Shown: positions 34,440 through 44,667 of the stretch, one piece after another
Layout of the letters: each line of letters starts with the position of its first letter
Numbering within the stretch: position 1 is the first letter of the stretch
Assembly: GCF_024868665.1 (NCBI RefSeq)
Contig: NC_079904.1
Location: 22,825,113-22,889,112, forward strand
Reading direction: 5' to 3'
Source of the DNA: Triplophysa rosa
Taxonomy: Eukaryota; Chordata; Actinopteri; Cypriniformes; Nemacheilidae
DNA length: 64,000 nt
Position numbers and translations under genes: made by a program
The notes under the pieces: model-generated
Databases searched by the model: none
What the model was told of the DNA's origin: nothing
What the model saw: the letters and a program-made list of their open reading frames with translations, nothing else

Positions 34440-34719
34440 GGGTAGTAATTTTCACTCGGTCCCTAGCTCGCAACCAATCGTGGGCGGGACAGACGCCGCA
34501 ACGGGTTCCGTGTGGAAAGTTCGCCGGTCCGAGTGCAAAGTTTCAGCCGTCTGCAGACGAGCAGCATCGTCGGGGTATTAAAACCGGACCGGTCCCAGTC
34601 TCGCGACACACGAGGATCAACCCAGCGGTCGGAACGAGTCCAGTGATGGGATATTAACAAGGAAGGGTGCCGTGTATAGAGAACCCTTTGTTGTTTTGTG
34701 TTCGGATCACGGAGAAATC
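34440..34719 (+). promoter_or_regulatory. slc30a1: slc30a1 promoter and 5' UTR
   Basis: A CCAAT box (34474-34478), a GC box gggcggg (34482-34488) and a TATA-like tattaaaa (34576-34583) are in canonical order. GAGTGCA at 34531-34537 is TGCACTC on the minus strand and fits the metal-response element core TGCRCNC bound by MTF-1. Zinc induction through MTF-1 is established for vertebrate ZnT1 genes. Use of this particular site is inferred. Confidence 0.6.
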
Positions 34720-37700
34720 ATGGCCTGCGCGCCGAACCGGGCCCGCCTGCTCTGTATGCTATCGCTCACCTTCGGCTTTTTCATCGTGGAGGTTGTGGTC
34801 AGCCGGCTCACGTCGTCCCTTGCGATGCTGTCGGACTCTTTTCATATGCTGTCGGACGTGATCGCGCTGGTCGTGGCGCTGGTAGCGGTGCGCTTCGCCG
34901 AAAAGACCGAGTCCACCAACAAGAACACGTTCGGCTGGATCCGGGCCGAGGTGATGGGCGCGCTGGTAAACGCCGTCTTCCTCACCGCGCTCTGTTTCAC
35001 CATCATCCTGGAGGCCATCGAGCGCTTTACCGGGCCCCAAGAGATCGAGAAGCCCGTGGTGGTGATCGGGGTGGGCGCCGCGGGGCTGCTGGTCAACCTT
35101 CTCGGGCTCTGTCTCTTTCACGGACACGGCGGAGGCGGCGGACATGGCCATTCCCACGGTGGACACAGCCACGGGGAACACAAAAAACACAAACATGGAA
35201 AAGCCCGCAGGTCCGAGAAGCTGGAAGACTGTCATTCCGCGGGAGAAGAGACCAATAATCTGGTCGGGAATCACAATTGCAGCCCAAACGGCGTTAATCC
35301 GGAGCGGAGGACACCCGGTAAGATCGGGTTTTGTTCTTATCGAAAACCCGAATCAACCTATTCATGTGACAAATGTCGGTAGCGCCTAGTACATGATGTG
35401 GTATTAAGGGAGCGTTGTTCAAGTGAAACCCTTAAAGCTCGTACACACCGGGACGATAATCGCACGCGTTTATCGCCAGCGTTCACACCCAAACGATTTT
35501 CATTGGCGTTGAGCCTAGTGAACGTGCAAATTCACTTCCTGATGTAGATGGCGCTTAATGAAAAAACCCGGTACACAAGGTGGCGCTGCGCAACTTTATG
35601 CTTCTGACACTTGTTTGTCACACAGAAGAAGAATTCATCTTGCGTCCTCTTTGTCAATGTGTGCTTGAGCGCCACCAAGTCGTGTTTTACTGTAACTTCA
35701 GCAGCTCCACACACGTGAACAAAAGCGCCAATCTCATTGGTCTGCCTGTTTTTAACGCCACGCGACAAACCAAAAAAACGAGCCCGAGGCGTTTCAAAAG
35801 AAATGACGCTTTTACACCTGGCGTTTTGCGCGTCTGTGTGCGCACTCACATTGGCACCCTTTGTTTAGTCATGAGGCTTTAAACGTCGACGATAAACGCG
35901 CGCGATTATCGTCCCGGTGTTGACAAGCCATTACGGTGAATTTCCACTACAGTGGAGCGTGCTGCTGGCTACGCTGAAACGCATTTGCTTTTGAGGCGTG
36001 TCATTAATTTTACGCTAACACGCCTCCGAAATGAATCCACTATTTGCAAGCAGTCGGAAACATACTTAATAATCTTTGCTTTCCTACAATTTACAGCGAT
36101 TGACTGTCGCCCGGCGTTTGTCGCTTGATATTTGCATAAAGTTAAGAAGAGCCCAACTCTGCGTTCCAATCTGCATACTATCCCTCCTAATAGTATTCGA
36201 AAGTAGAATTAGTATGTCCCAAATTGTAGTATTTTAAAATTATATTCCAAAGATTCCCGGATGGTCTACTACTTCCGGTAGAAATTCGAAGTGCAGAATG
36301 ATGCACACTTTGACGGCTGATATTACCCACAGCTCACCACAAGTAGTCGGAGTTTAGTGACGCTCCACTGCATTAATAAAGTATATAACTGATGCGTCAC
36401 TAAATTAACAAATGTAAGTATACAGTAAACATTACATACAAAATAACGAATGAATAAATACCTTAACGTAAAGAAGTGCTGTATTTTGATGTGTGTGACA
36501 GTTATTGGCCACAATGTTGTCTAGGCAACAACAGCCACTTCCGCTTCCTGTTAGTATGTCCTAGTTTGTGCAATCTATTTTGCCATGCACTCAAAAGTTC
36601 CTACTATCTATTTTGCCATGCACTCAAAAGTTCCTACTATCTATTTTGCCATGCACTCAAAAGTTCCTACTATTCCAACACAAAAACAGCACCTACTATT
36701 AGGGCTAGTATAAGTAGGCGAATTGGAAAGCAGGTCAACTTCTTGATGCTCTCGGCTGCTCCCAACGCCTTTTCCGCCCTGCTGTCGGTCCCATAATGCG
36801 ACACGTGAGCGTCAAGCTTTGCTCTCATACAAAGGAATTGAAAACGCTCGCTCTGCTCCGCGCCAGTGGAAATTCACCGTTACGAGACTGAGCCATGGCA
36901 GCCACAATTTTTGCTTATATGTTATACCGTCGTAACCAAAGATTTGCTATGGTCTCCACACAATACCCATAGTTTAACCATGGTATTTGCAGCAAAACTA
37001 TACAAAACATGGTTAATACACTCACCATATTAAAACCACGGTTAATTTTCCTAAAGGTAGGCCTGTTCACACCAAGAAACCCCGTTTTAAATGCAAGAAA
37101 TTATTGGGGTCCATTCCACAACCATATTAAGATAAAAAAGAAACTGTGTTGTGATCACTTTCCGATCAATTTTTTTAAACTCCCAGTGAAATAAAAAATG
37201 CAAGTTCTTATTTTTTCATGAAATATTGCAGTGTTTATAGTAAATAGCTTATTAATGTGGGTCATTTTCTTTTTAAAATTCATGTACCCTCATAATCTTA
37301 ACATTAAAATGCCACAACGTGCTGATATAATCGTAATGTATTATCGTTTTCGTTGGTTATCATTATTATAGGTATCGTTCCAGTCACACCAAGAACATTA
37401 ACTATGTAAGGGTTCACACCCAACAGATGATAACGTTATGTTTATTCTAAGATGGTACACTGCAGCATTTTAATGTGCGAGCCTTTTTAATTCGAAAGGA
37501 TTTTGACATAAGACGAATGTAATTACAGTAAATAACTGACATGCAGAAAATTGGTGAAATAAAATTAACCTTCATTTTGTATTACATGGTTAGTTATTAG
37601 CGTTTAGCTTAGCATCACAACATACTTGAAAACGGTACTCCACATGTGGTATTACGTTAACTGTGGACAGTTAAACGTGGCAGAGGACTGAATTAAATTG

Positions 37701-40700
37701 CATAAGAATTCAGTCATCACAAAAAGTAAATGACGATTTATTTTACTGTCCGTCAGATGCAGGCTTTACATCTGCGTGGCTAATGCCGCTACGTTATGCG
37801 ATGGAAGGAAAGAATTATCGGCCAATACCAATAACCATCATCTGAACCATTAAAACCACTACAAATTCCTTATTGTAGTTTGTCTTGGGTCTTATTTGTA
37901 GGATTTAATGGTGTTGCAGTTAAAACGTGTTTTCGGCAGGGTGGGATGATAATTTTTTACAATATTAAATTGATCCCATAATTAACCATCTTATTACAGA
38001 AGTCACAATAGCTGTGGTAATTATGTATGTAGGTGGAAAGTATCATGGTGCATTTTTGTATAGGGATGGTCAAAAATCAGTTGAACCAGTTTAGTCTCCG
38101 GTCAGCTGGCAGACCACACACTGTTTGTTTGATTCATCCGAGTGTCGCACGAGCAACAGTGTACTGTACAATCTGAGTTTTTGCATAATTAGATCAAATG
38201 TTTCTTATTTCCATGGATTCAAAACAATGTGATGGCAATCCATTGCCAGTAATGTACGAATACTTTCTGTGCTTGTATCTGCTTTTATTTGATAGCAGTC
38301 ACTCTAATTAGATTTGTTTAAAGAACAACAGCAGATTATTACAAATATGTGTCAAAACAGCTGCTGTGCTTATCTGGAGGAATTTCAGATGAAGCCGTGT
38401 CTGCTTGTTAAGGACGGCGTGAGATGAACAGATGGGTTACATCACCCCCAGGCATCAGTGAATGATCAACTCACCATAGATGTATTACGTAGATTTCTTA
38501 TATTAAGTAACACAATCTTAGGTTCAGTGGTAAAATGTGAAAATGAGTTTTTTGGGGGTAAATGCAGATTTAGTTGCACGAGTCTGGGGCTAAATGTGTT
38601 GTAGTTACACAACTGCAGGACTTTGTTAAACAAAGAGTTCATCAAAAAATGACAATTCAGATGCAAAGTAGAAGTGGTCCATGAAATGATTATATTCTAA
38701 ATCTTCTAAAGCGGTTTGATACGTTTCTAAATGTTTCACTTTTTGTATTGACTACAGTGAATTGATGAATTGTAAAAAATACTGTAGCACACTTAAATAT
38801 TTACTAAAGTAGGGATCCAAAACATAGTATTTAAAATTTTTACTGCAGCTTACTATAGTAAAGTGTACTAGTGTTAGTGTGGGTTATTTTACATGATAAA
38901 ACAGATAGTTGATAGTTGTTGTTGCTGAATGGTCAGGGGTTTATTCATGATAAAGCCAGCTATGACGTCCTCATCAAGATATAATTTGTATCACTGCACA
39001 ACACCCATTGCTGATAGCAAACGTTCTGTTACCGTACAGTGTCAGTCATTTTACAAAGACAATAACGGCATTTACGGCTTTGCCGTATAGTGAATATACA
39101 CTCAAAAAAATTGCTTTGTTGAATTTACTTAATATTGTTGCGCGGAACCACTTGACGCAGATTTTTTAAGTAATTTGAAGAAATAACACTTAAGTTGTGT
39201 GAACAAAATAAATTTGAGTAATGTTGACGAAACTTTTTTGAGTAAATCCAAACCATTCCGATTGTACCAGTAATTTTAAGTTAATTAAACTCAATAATTA
39301 TCCCTCTCAATGGTACTTTTTGTTGTCATACATAAATTATATACAGACTTACGGCATGTAAGTCAAAACACAATGAGCCAATCAGATGAGAGGCATCTCA
39401 GTACTGGCATTAGCACAGTTAAAGCTCATTGAATGATGCAATAGACATCATGGGCGCACTTTAACCTCTCACAGCCTAAGCATATGTACCACTCTTCAAA
39501 ACAATGGCAAAACTAAAAAATACAACAAACTCTTTTAAACCTCAAAGATAAATGAACATTAAGCACGAACAAGTCTTTTTTCTTTACTGAAAAGACTTAA
39601 AATAACACTACATTTTGAAATTTACTGCCTAAATGCAGTCTTACGCAAAGCATGCTGGGAACTGAACATCCCCCTCAACCATTCTTGTTGAATTAACTTG
39701 TTTATATTAAGTAAACTCAACAATTTTGCGTTCTACTCAACAATGTTAAGTTGACCAGTCAAACATTTGTTAAATAAAGCTGACAGATCAAATTTTTTAT
39801 TATAAATAAATAACAGTTAACTTACGTTCAGTTACTTGCATTCTTTATGTACTGTGAACAAGGATGGGTTTAGTAAAACTAACAGCAGTGACAGTAAATT
39901 TTTTTGAGTGTAGACACAGTTGAAAATGCTTCAGATAGATAGATAGCACTGCCTCTCATCGCTTATTGCTTTAAATTGACAAACTTTTCATTTATTTCAA
40001 TTAGTGATAGACCGATATATCGGGACGATTATTTGGGATTTTTTTCATTATTGGCATCGGCCGATACATTTGTATAATCTGCCGATTATTTTTTCTGTCG
40101 TCATATAGCATTAGCATTTTGTTCATAAAAACGGCACTTTGATGTAAAACCAGCATTTGACACAGGTGTGAGGTGGATGAGATACAAATATTGTTTCGTA
40201 AGTTAAAAATGCATTTAAATTCCCCTTTTTTTAAAGCTATGTTTAGCTATTGACAATTAATGTAATGTAATGTCATGTGTGCACCTTTTCACGTGTTTAG
40301 GTCTGTTTTGATTTTATTTGTTTAATTGATTTTATTTACTTATTAATTTATTTTCTAATAGATAAAGTCATTTTCTAATATAATCTATTTTTAATATCGC
40401 CATTAGCATCGGCCATTAAAAACCCATATCGGTCAACTAGTGTTGTCACGATACCAAACTTCGGTACCAGTCGGTACCTCTACCGAGCGCTTACACAGAT
40501 ACACACGGAAGCGTTTGAAAGTCTATCAAAGTAAAAATCAAACGCTTCCGTGTGTATCTGTGTAAGCGCTCGGTAGAGAGTGCGATGCAATGATCATTTC
40601 ACGCACTTCCGGGTTTGGTTGCGCAAGCGCTCGGTAAGGAGCCATTCAAAGACATATCAGATGAGCTTGAAAACACAATGGCCAATCAGAGGTCTTTCAT

Positions 40701-41735
40701 AATCTGTTCAACAGCGCTCAAAATGATAGCGGGAAATGCAAGTATTGTCACATTTAGTACCGACTGGTACCGAAGTTTGGTATCGTGACAACACTACAGT
40801 CAACCACTAATTCCAATCCTATTACCGTCTGTTTTTCAGAGGTATGTCATAGCCACAGCCCGGATTTGCAGATCAACGGCAGCGCTCCGTACGAAGACCT
40901 CAGCCAGGACACCGCCTCCCAGCTCAACATGCGCGGCGTTTTCCTGCACGTCCTGGGCGACGCTCTCGGCTCGGTGATCGTGGTGGTCAACTCCCTCATC
41001 TTCACCTTCGTGTGGAAGCCGTGCGAGCCCGGCGTGCCCTGTGAGAACCCTTGTGCCGGTTCACATTGTACGGACCACTTGCTCGCCGAGAACACCAGCA
41101 GTCTGGGAACCAATCACACAAACGTAGCAGGGCCCTGCTGGGTGCTTTATCTAGACCCCACCCTTTGCGTCATCATGGTCTGCATCCTCATGTACACCAC
41201 GTACCCACTGCTGAAGGAGTCCGCGCTCATCCTGCTGCAGACCGTGCCCAAGCAAATCGACATGCATCAGCTCAACGTCCGCCTGCGTGACCTGGAGGGC
41301 ATCCTGGCGGTGCACGAGCTGCACATCTGGCAGCTGGCAGGCAGCCGCATTATCGCTACTGCCCACATCAAATGCCATGACCCCACCTCCTACATGGACG
41401 TAGCCAAGCGCATCAAGGACTTTTTCCACAACGAGGGCATCCACGCCACCACCATTCAGCCAGAGTTCGTCACCATGAACTCGGAGTCTCGCGCCTCACT
41501 CTGCGAGCTATCCTGCAGGACGCAGTGCGCCCCGAAGCTGTGCTGCGGCGCTGTGGATAGCACAAAGCAACTCGGCGAAGCATCGGAGCAAAGGAATGCC
41601 ACCGAGTCCAAAACCCCAACGGCGACCTCCGTTTCTGCCACAACGTCTCTGGAGATTATCAGCGAGTCTGTGGAGAACACAATCAGGCCTGAAGCTGAGG
41701 CGATGATCACCAGAGATATGGAGTCATCTTTGTGA
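34720..41735 (+). CDS. slc30a1: SLC30A1 (ZnT1) zinc exporter (2 exons, 497 aa)
   Basis: Exon 1 is 34720-35317 and exon 2 is 40840-41735; they join in phase as a split Glu200 codon. The total is 498 codons with TGA (human 507 aa). Cation diffusion facilitator of the plasma membrane that exports cytosolic zinc by proton exchange. The zinc-site motifs are HMLSD (His42, Asp46) in TM2 and HVLGD (His236, Asp240) in TM5. Between TM4 and TM5 is a cytosolic His-rich loop, about 134-161, with repeated HGHSHG. The loop between TM5 and TM6 is rich in Cys (CEPGVPCENPC) with sequons NTSS and NHT, as in ZnT1 orthologues. A cytosolic C-terminal domain follows, then a Ser/Thr-rich tail. Exon 1 is strongly GC-rich, which creates long open shadow frames on both strands. 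The intron (5.5 kb) is mostly mobile DNA. Confidence 0.95.
35445..35920. mobile_element. MITE with 18-bp inverted ends in slc30a1 intron
   Basis: The left end acaccgggacgataatcg is matched by its inverse ending at 35920. No clear target duplication is seen. The interior (476 bp) includes antisense frames without recognisable domains. Confidence 0.7.
35934..36879. mobile_element. PIF/Harbinger-type MITE, itself carrying an insertion
   Basis: The inverted ends cggtgaatttccac and gtggaaattcaccg are flanked by the 3-bp target TTA on both sides (35931-35933 and 36880-36882), as expected of Harbinger elements. About 36160-36735 inside appears to be another element with ends gcgttccaatctgc and gcgaattggaaagc. 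Confidence 0.8.
36575..36673. repeat. Three perfect tandem 33-bp units
   Basis: A 33-bp unit beginning ctattttgccatgcactcaa is repeated exactly at 36575, 36608 and 36641. Because 33 is divisible by three, the plus frame 36476-36796 contains an 11-residue repeat, which is a by-product. It lies inside nested mobile DNA. Confidence 0.9.
36883..39098. other. slc30a1 intron, no recognised element
   Basis: AT-rich intronic sequence. I see no coding exon, RNA gene or element with defined ends between the Harbinger-type element and the MITE at 39099. Confidence 0.5.
39099..39910. mobile_element. TA-flanked MITE with cactcaaaaaaa ends
   Basis: It starts cactcaaaaaaatt and ends aatttttttgagtg, with TA on each side (39097-39098 and 39911-39912). 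It is 812 bp and non-coding. Repeated motifs such as agtaaactcaacaa occur near both ends. Ends of this type are widespread in fish genomes. Confidence 0.75.
40438..40796. mobile_element. Nested hAT element with perfect 40-bp inverted ends
   Basis: The termini 40438-40477 and 40757-40796 are exact inverse copies, starting tagtgttgtcacgatacc. The 8-bp flanks cggtcaac (40430-40437) and cagtcaac (40797-40804) match at 7 of 8 bases. The element sits in the right end of the outer hAT copy. The perfect ends suggest a young insertion. Confidence 0.85.
40478..40578. repeat. Perfect 41-bp-arm hairpin
   Basis: The arms 40478-40518 and 40538-40578 are exact inverse complements (ctctaccgagcgcttacac... 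and its inverse), separated by a 19-bp loop. The hairpin starts directly after the left terminal repeat of the hAT element. In transcript form it would fold into a long perfect stem within slc30a1 pre-mRNA. Confidence 0.95.
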
Positions 41736-43000
41736 GACAGTTTATTGTCTCGGTTAGGGGTGCCGTGATAGACTTGTTTCTACTGTGCTGTGAGAAGACC
41801 TGAGCCCAAACACACTCATTCATGATCACATACACCTCACAAACATAAAGACACTGTCAATAGGCTGGAGAGGAAGGCCTTCTGCATGTGTGTTTACTGC
41901 ATCGTCTGATTGGTTTGTCCGTGCAAAAGCTTGTCTGTACACACGGCGTCAGACGCTCACTTCTTTCCTGTGGATGTAATGCAACAACATGCAATTTTAA
42001 AGTCCAGCTCTCGGACCAAGTAGAAATGCCTGGACCAGTATTTATCTCATTCTATTGTTTCTTTTCTTAGTCGTCATAATAAGCCTTTCCATTTTGTGTG
42101 AGATGTAATAATTTATGTATTTAAGTTATTGGAAATGAGATTTTTTTTCAATATTCTTTTTTTGGTAATATTCTGGTAATTCTTTTATTTTGCCTCTCTC
42201 AGAACGAATGATCTATGCTTTAACCCAAGAGTATTTTTACATGTGACGGTCTTTCACCGTCTTTCACTCTTTTAGACGATCTGTTTTAGTAGACATCAGA
42301 AAACGTGTCAACAGTATTTCGCCATGCCTATAATTCAAACTGCTGTGTTTTAGCACTGAACCTAGTCAGTGTAGGAGCTAGACAACCCTCTATTGTTGTT
42401 TTTATATGAACTGATGCCTTTTGTGTTCTGTTGTTCTGTCAATCAAAACAAGAGGTGAAAATTCTGTCAAACATTTCTATAACTGCAGGGGGTCAACGAG
42501 GTTTCGTTCACGCTGTTGTTAAAGTGCAGGGACCTCCTCGGATTTGTGGCGAATGCTCACGTGGCGACTGTGCATGACCAAATATAATTGTTCTAAGAAT
42601 GAAAGCTTTGATGGAGAAACCAAGCAACTTTTGTAAACCATAAGACAAGGGAGTTTGTTTTTGACATAGGTAATGGGCGTTCCTTTAGGGTGTCGCACAA
42701 TCTTCTCAGTGGCCTTTATTGGAAAAACTGCGGAATTTTAACTCTTCACTACACTATTTATTTCTGCAAACTTTAGCATTTGGTAAAACATGGGAGAAAA
42801 TATGCAATTTTTGAAACACATGGAAATGGACTTTATTATTTTGGTTGTTTAGTCACTTTCTTAGAAATATCTAGGTGAAATGTAAGCTTACACTATATAT
42901 GTGCAAACAGAGGGGACTTCAAATGTACTATGCCAGCTGAAATGTTTTTGATATATTCCTGTCAAATGTGTCCTTGTGAATTAAACATGCTTGTTTGGTA
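41736..43000 (+). other. slc30a1: slc30a1 3' UTR
   Basis: Follows the TGA at 41733-41735. ATTAAA at 42980-42985 is a likely poly(A) signal. A canonical AATAAA at 43866-43871 could end a longer form. Confidence 0.55.
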
Positions 43001-44460
43001 CTATTCAACTCACACGTCTTGTCCATTTTTGAAGCAATTTTGTTTTAAAATGCAGTTATCAAAGATTTACTGCCTTCAGAAATAAGTAGAACGATTTAAT
43101 GAATATAGCATCTGCATAGAAGTGTTAATTTAGGCCATGTGAACTTTAGCATATTAAAGCTAGTCAGTGGCCCAGTACTGATCCCTGGGGGACACCAGAC
43201 TTGACTAGAGCAATTAGACTAAAATGAACAAAATGACAATGATCAGACAAGTACAACTATTTTAGAAAAAAAGATGAAATTATAATTTAGGATGAAAATA
43301 ATCGTGAGTAGCTGAAAAGTCATTTTTTAGAAGCAAAACTTTTGCTTGGTTTTATAGTTTGTTCTAAAGCTTTCCAAATGTATATCCTAAAATTTAGTTT
43401 TCTGCTTTCAGTTGTAAAATTATTAGTTGTTATATACAATATTGTGATAAATATTTACTTTTAGCAAAGCAGAAAACCTTACTTATCGTATAGGTTTTTG
43501 ACAACACCCCCCGGGGAACCTCTGACACTTACTCTCAAATCCTCTATGACTTATAAACTCTCTGATGGCTCCTGTCAGTAAATGTATAGCAACAGTGACA
43601 CTCAAAACACTTCAGCCTGGATGGCTTATTCCTTTGTTTATTGTTAAGGCTATATTTTTTTTTACTGTTGTCTTCCCCAAAAACCTTCCCATCAATTTTC
43701 TTTACTGGTGTAAGGTCCTTTTACCAGATGGCTTAAACACATTGCACAGTGGAAGATGACAAAGCTAGGCCAAGTGACATGTTTACCATAGCACTTTAGA
43801 AACATTTGCTGTTTTGAATTCTTTACCGGTTTATCTTTAAAAAGGTTATAAAATGGAAATAAGCGAATAAAGCTGAAGAAGACACCAGTAAGAAATGTCT
43901 GTTTGTAAAATATTGTGGGAAATGTGTAAGAAAAAGACAGTGAACACTAAGTCAGTTGCTGTGTAGAGTCATGATGGAAACTCAAAGAACAGCAGAGAGA
44001 GAGAGAAACAGGTCTCACCACTGCTAGATTAAAGCCATATGCAGCTTGATACATAATCCCTAACAGCAACATTAAAGCCCTGTCACATGACATATCTGTG
44101 CTGGTAATGACCCAGCACCTCCATCCCTGCTCATATAGCCATGTAACTTTTACATATATGGACCATTTCAAAATGATCAATTCAATGAGCAAAAACAGAG
44201 ACAATCTGTGAAATCCCAGAAACTACCACAATCTGAAGTGCAGAATGATGTCATAAAAAATGTTATCCATATTTTATATCTTCTAAATTCAAAAGTGCGT
44301 TGGAGCCCACACTCATTCATACTAAGAACCACAAAACATATACATATTTCATAGAGACTTGAAATGTACATAAAATAGGATATTCGTATAGCATATAAAA
44401 ATATGAACATGTTTCATGTAAATGTGTTCTAGGTCCTAAAAAATTTACTGTACAATCTCA

Positions 44461-44667
44461 TGGGAATTCGTTACTATTTTACGAGGTGGCTAATTCGTAT
44501 TAATTTGTACGATTTTATTCTTGCGTTTCATTACAATTTCCCTTGGCACCAGTGATGGTTAGGGGAGAGGCTTCAGTGGTGCTTTTTTCAAATAATCGTG
44601 CATTTTGGCGGTTCACATTGTATCAATTCATACAAATAGCCACCTCGTAAAATAGTTACAAATTCCA
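44461..44667. repeat. MITE-like inverted repeat
   Basis: The left arm (ttactattttacgaggtggc, about 44471) is matched by an inverse arm (gccacctcgtaaaatagtta, about 44639). The spacer of about 130 bp is non-coding. Confidence 0.7.

Larger units (their letters stand above)
40002..40809. mobile_element. Outer hAT element abutting slc30a1 exon 2
   Basis: It starts tagtgatagaccgatat and ends, after the nested insertion, with ...gtcaaccacta at 40809. The 8-bp flanks are atttcaat (39994-40001) and attccaat (40810-40817), matching at 7 of 8 bases. Its right end is only 30 bp from exon 2 of slc30a1 (40840). Atcggccgat-type motifs recall the element at 7548-7976. Confidence 0.75.

Noticed and set aside
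34698..35274. Long open frames on both strands (186 aa plus, 171 aa minus) overlapping slc30a1 exon 1
   Set aside because: They are shadows caused by the very GC-rich exon. Only the ZnT1 frame has domain homology.
36575..36673. Regular repeats suggestive of a CRISPR array
   Set aside because: The units are directly adjacent with no spacers, and the genome is eukaryotic.
36476..36796. 106-aa plus frame with an 11-residue repeat
   Set aside because: The repeat is the translation of the 33-bp tandem units inside mobile DNA, with no gene context.
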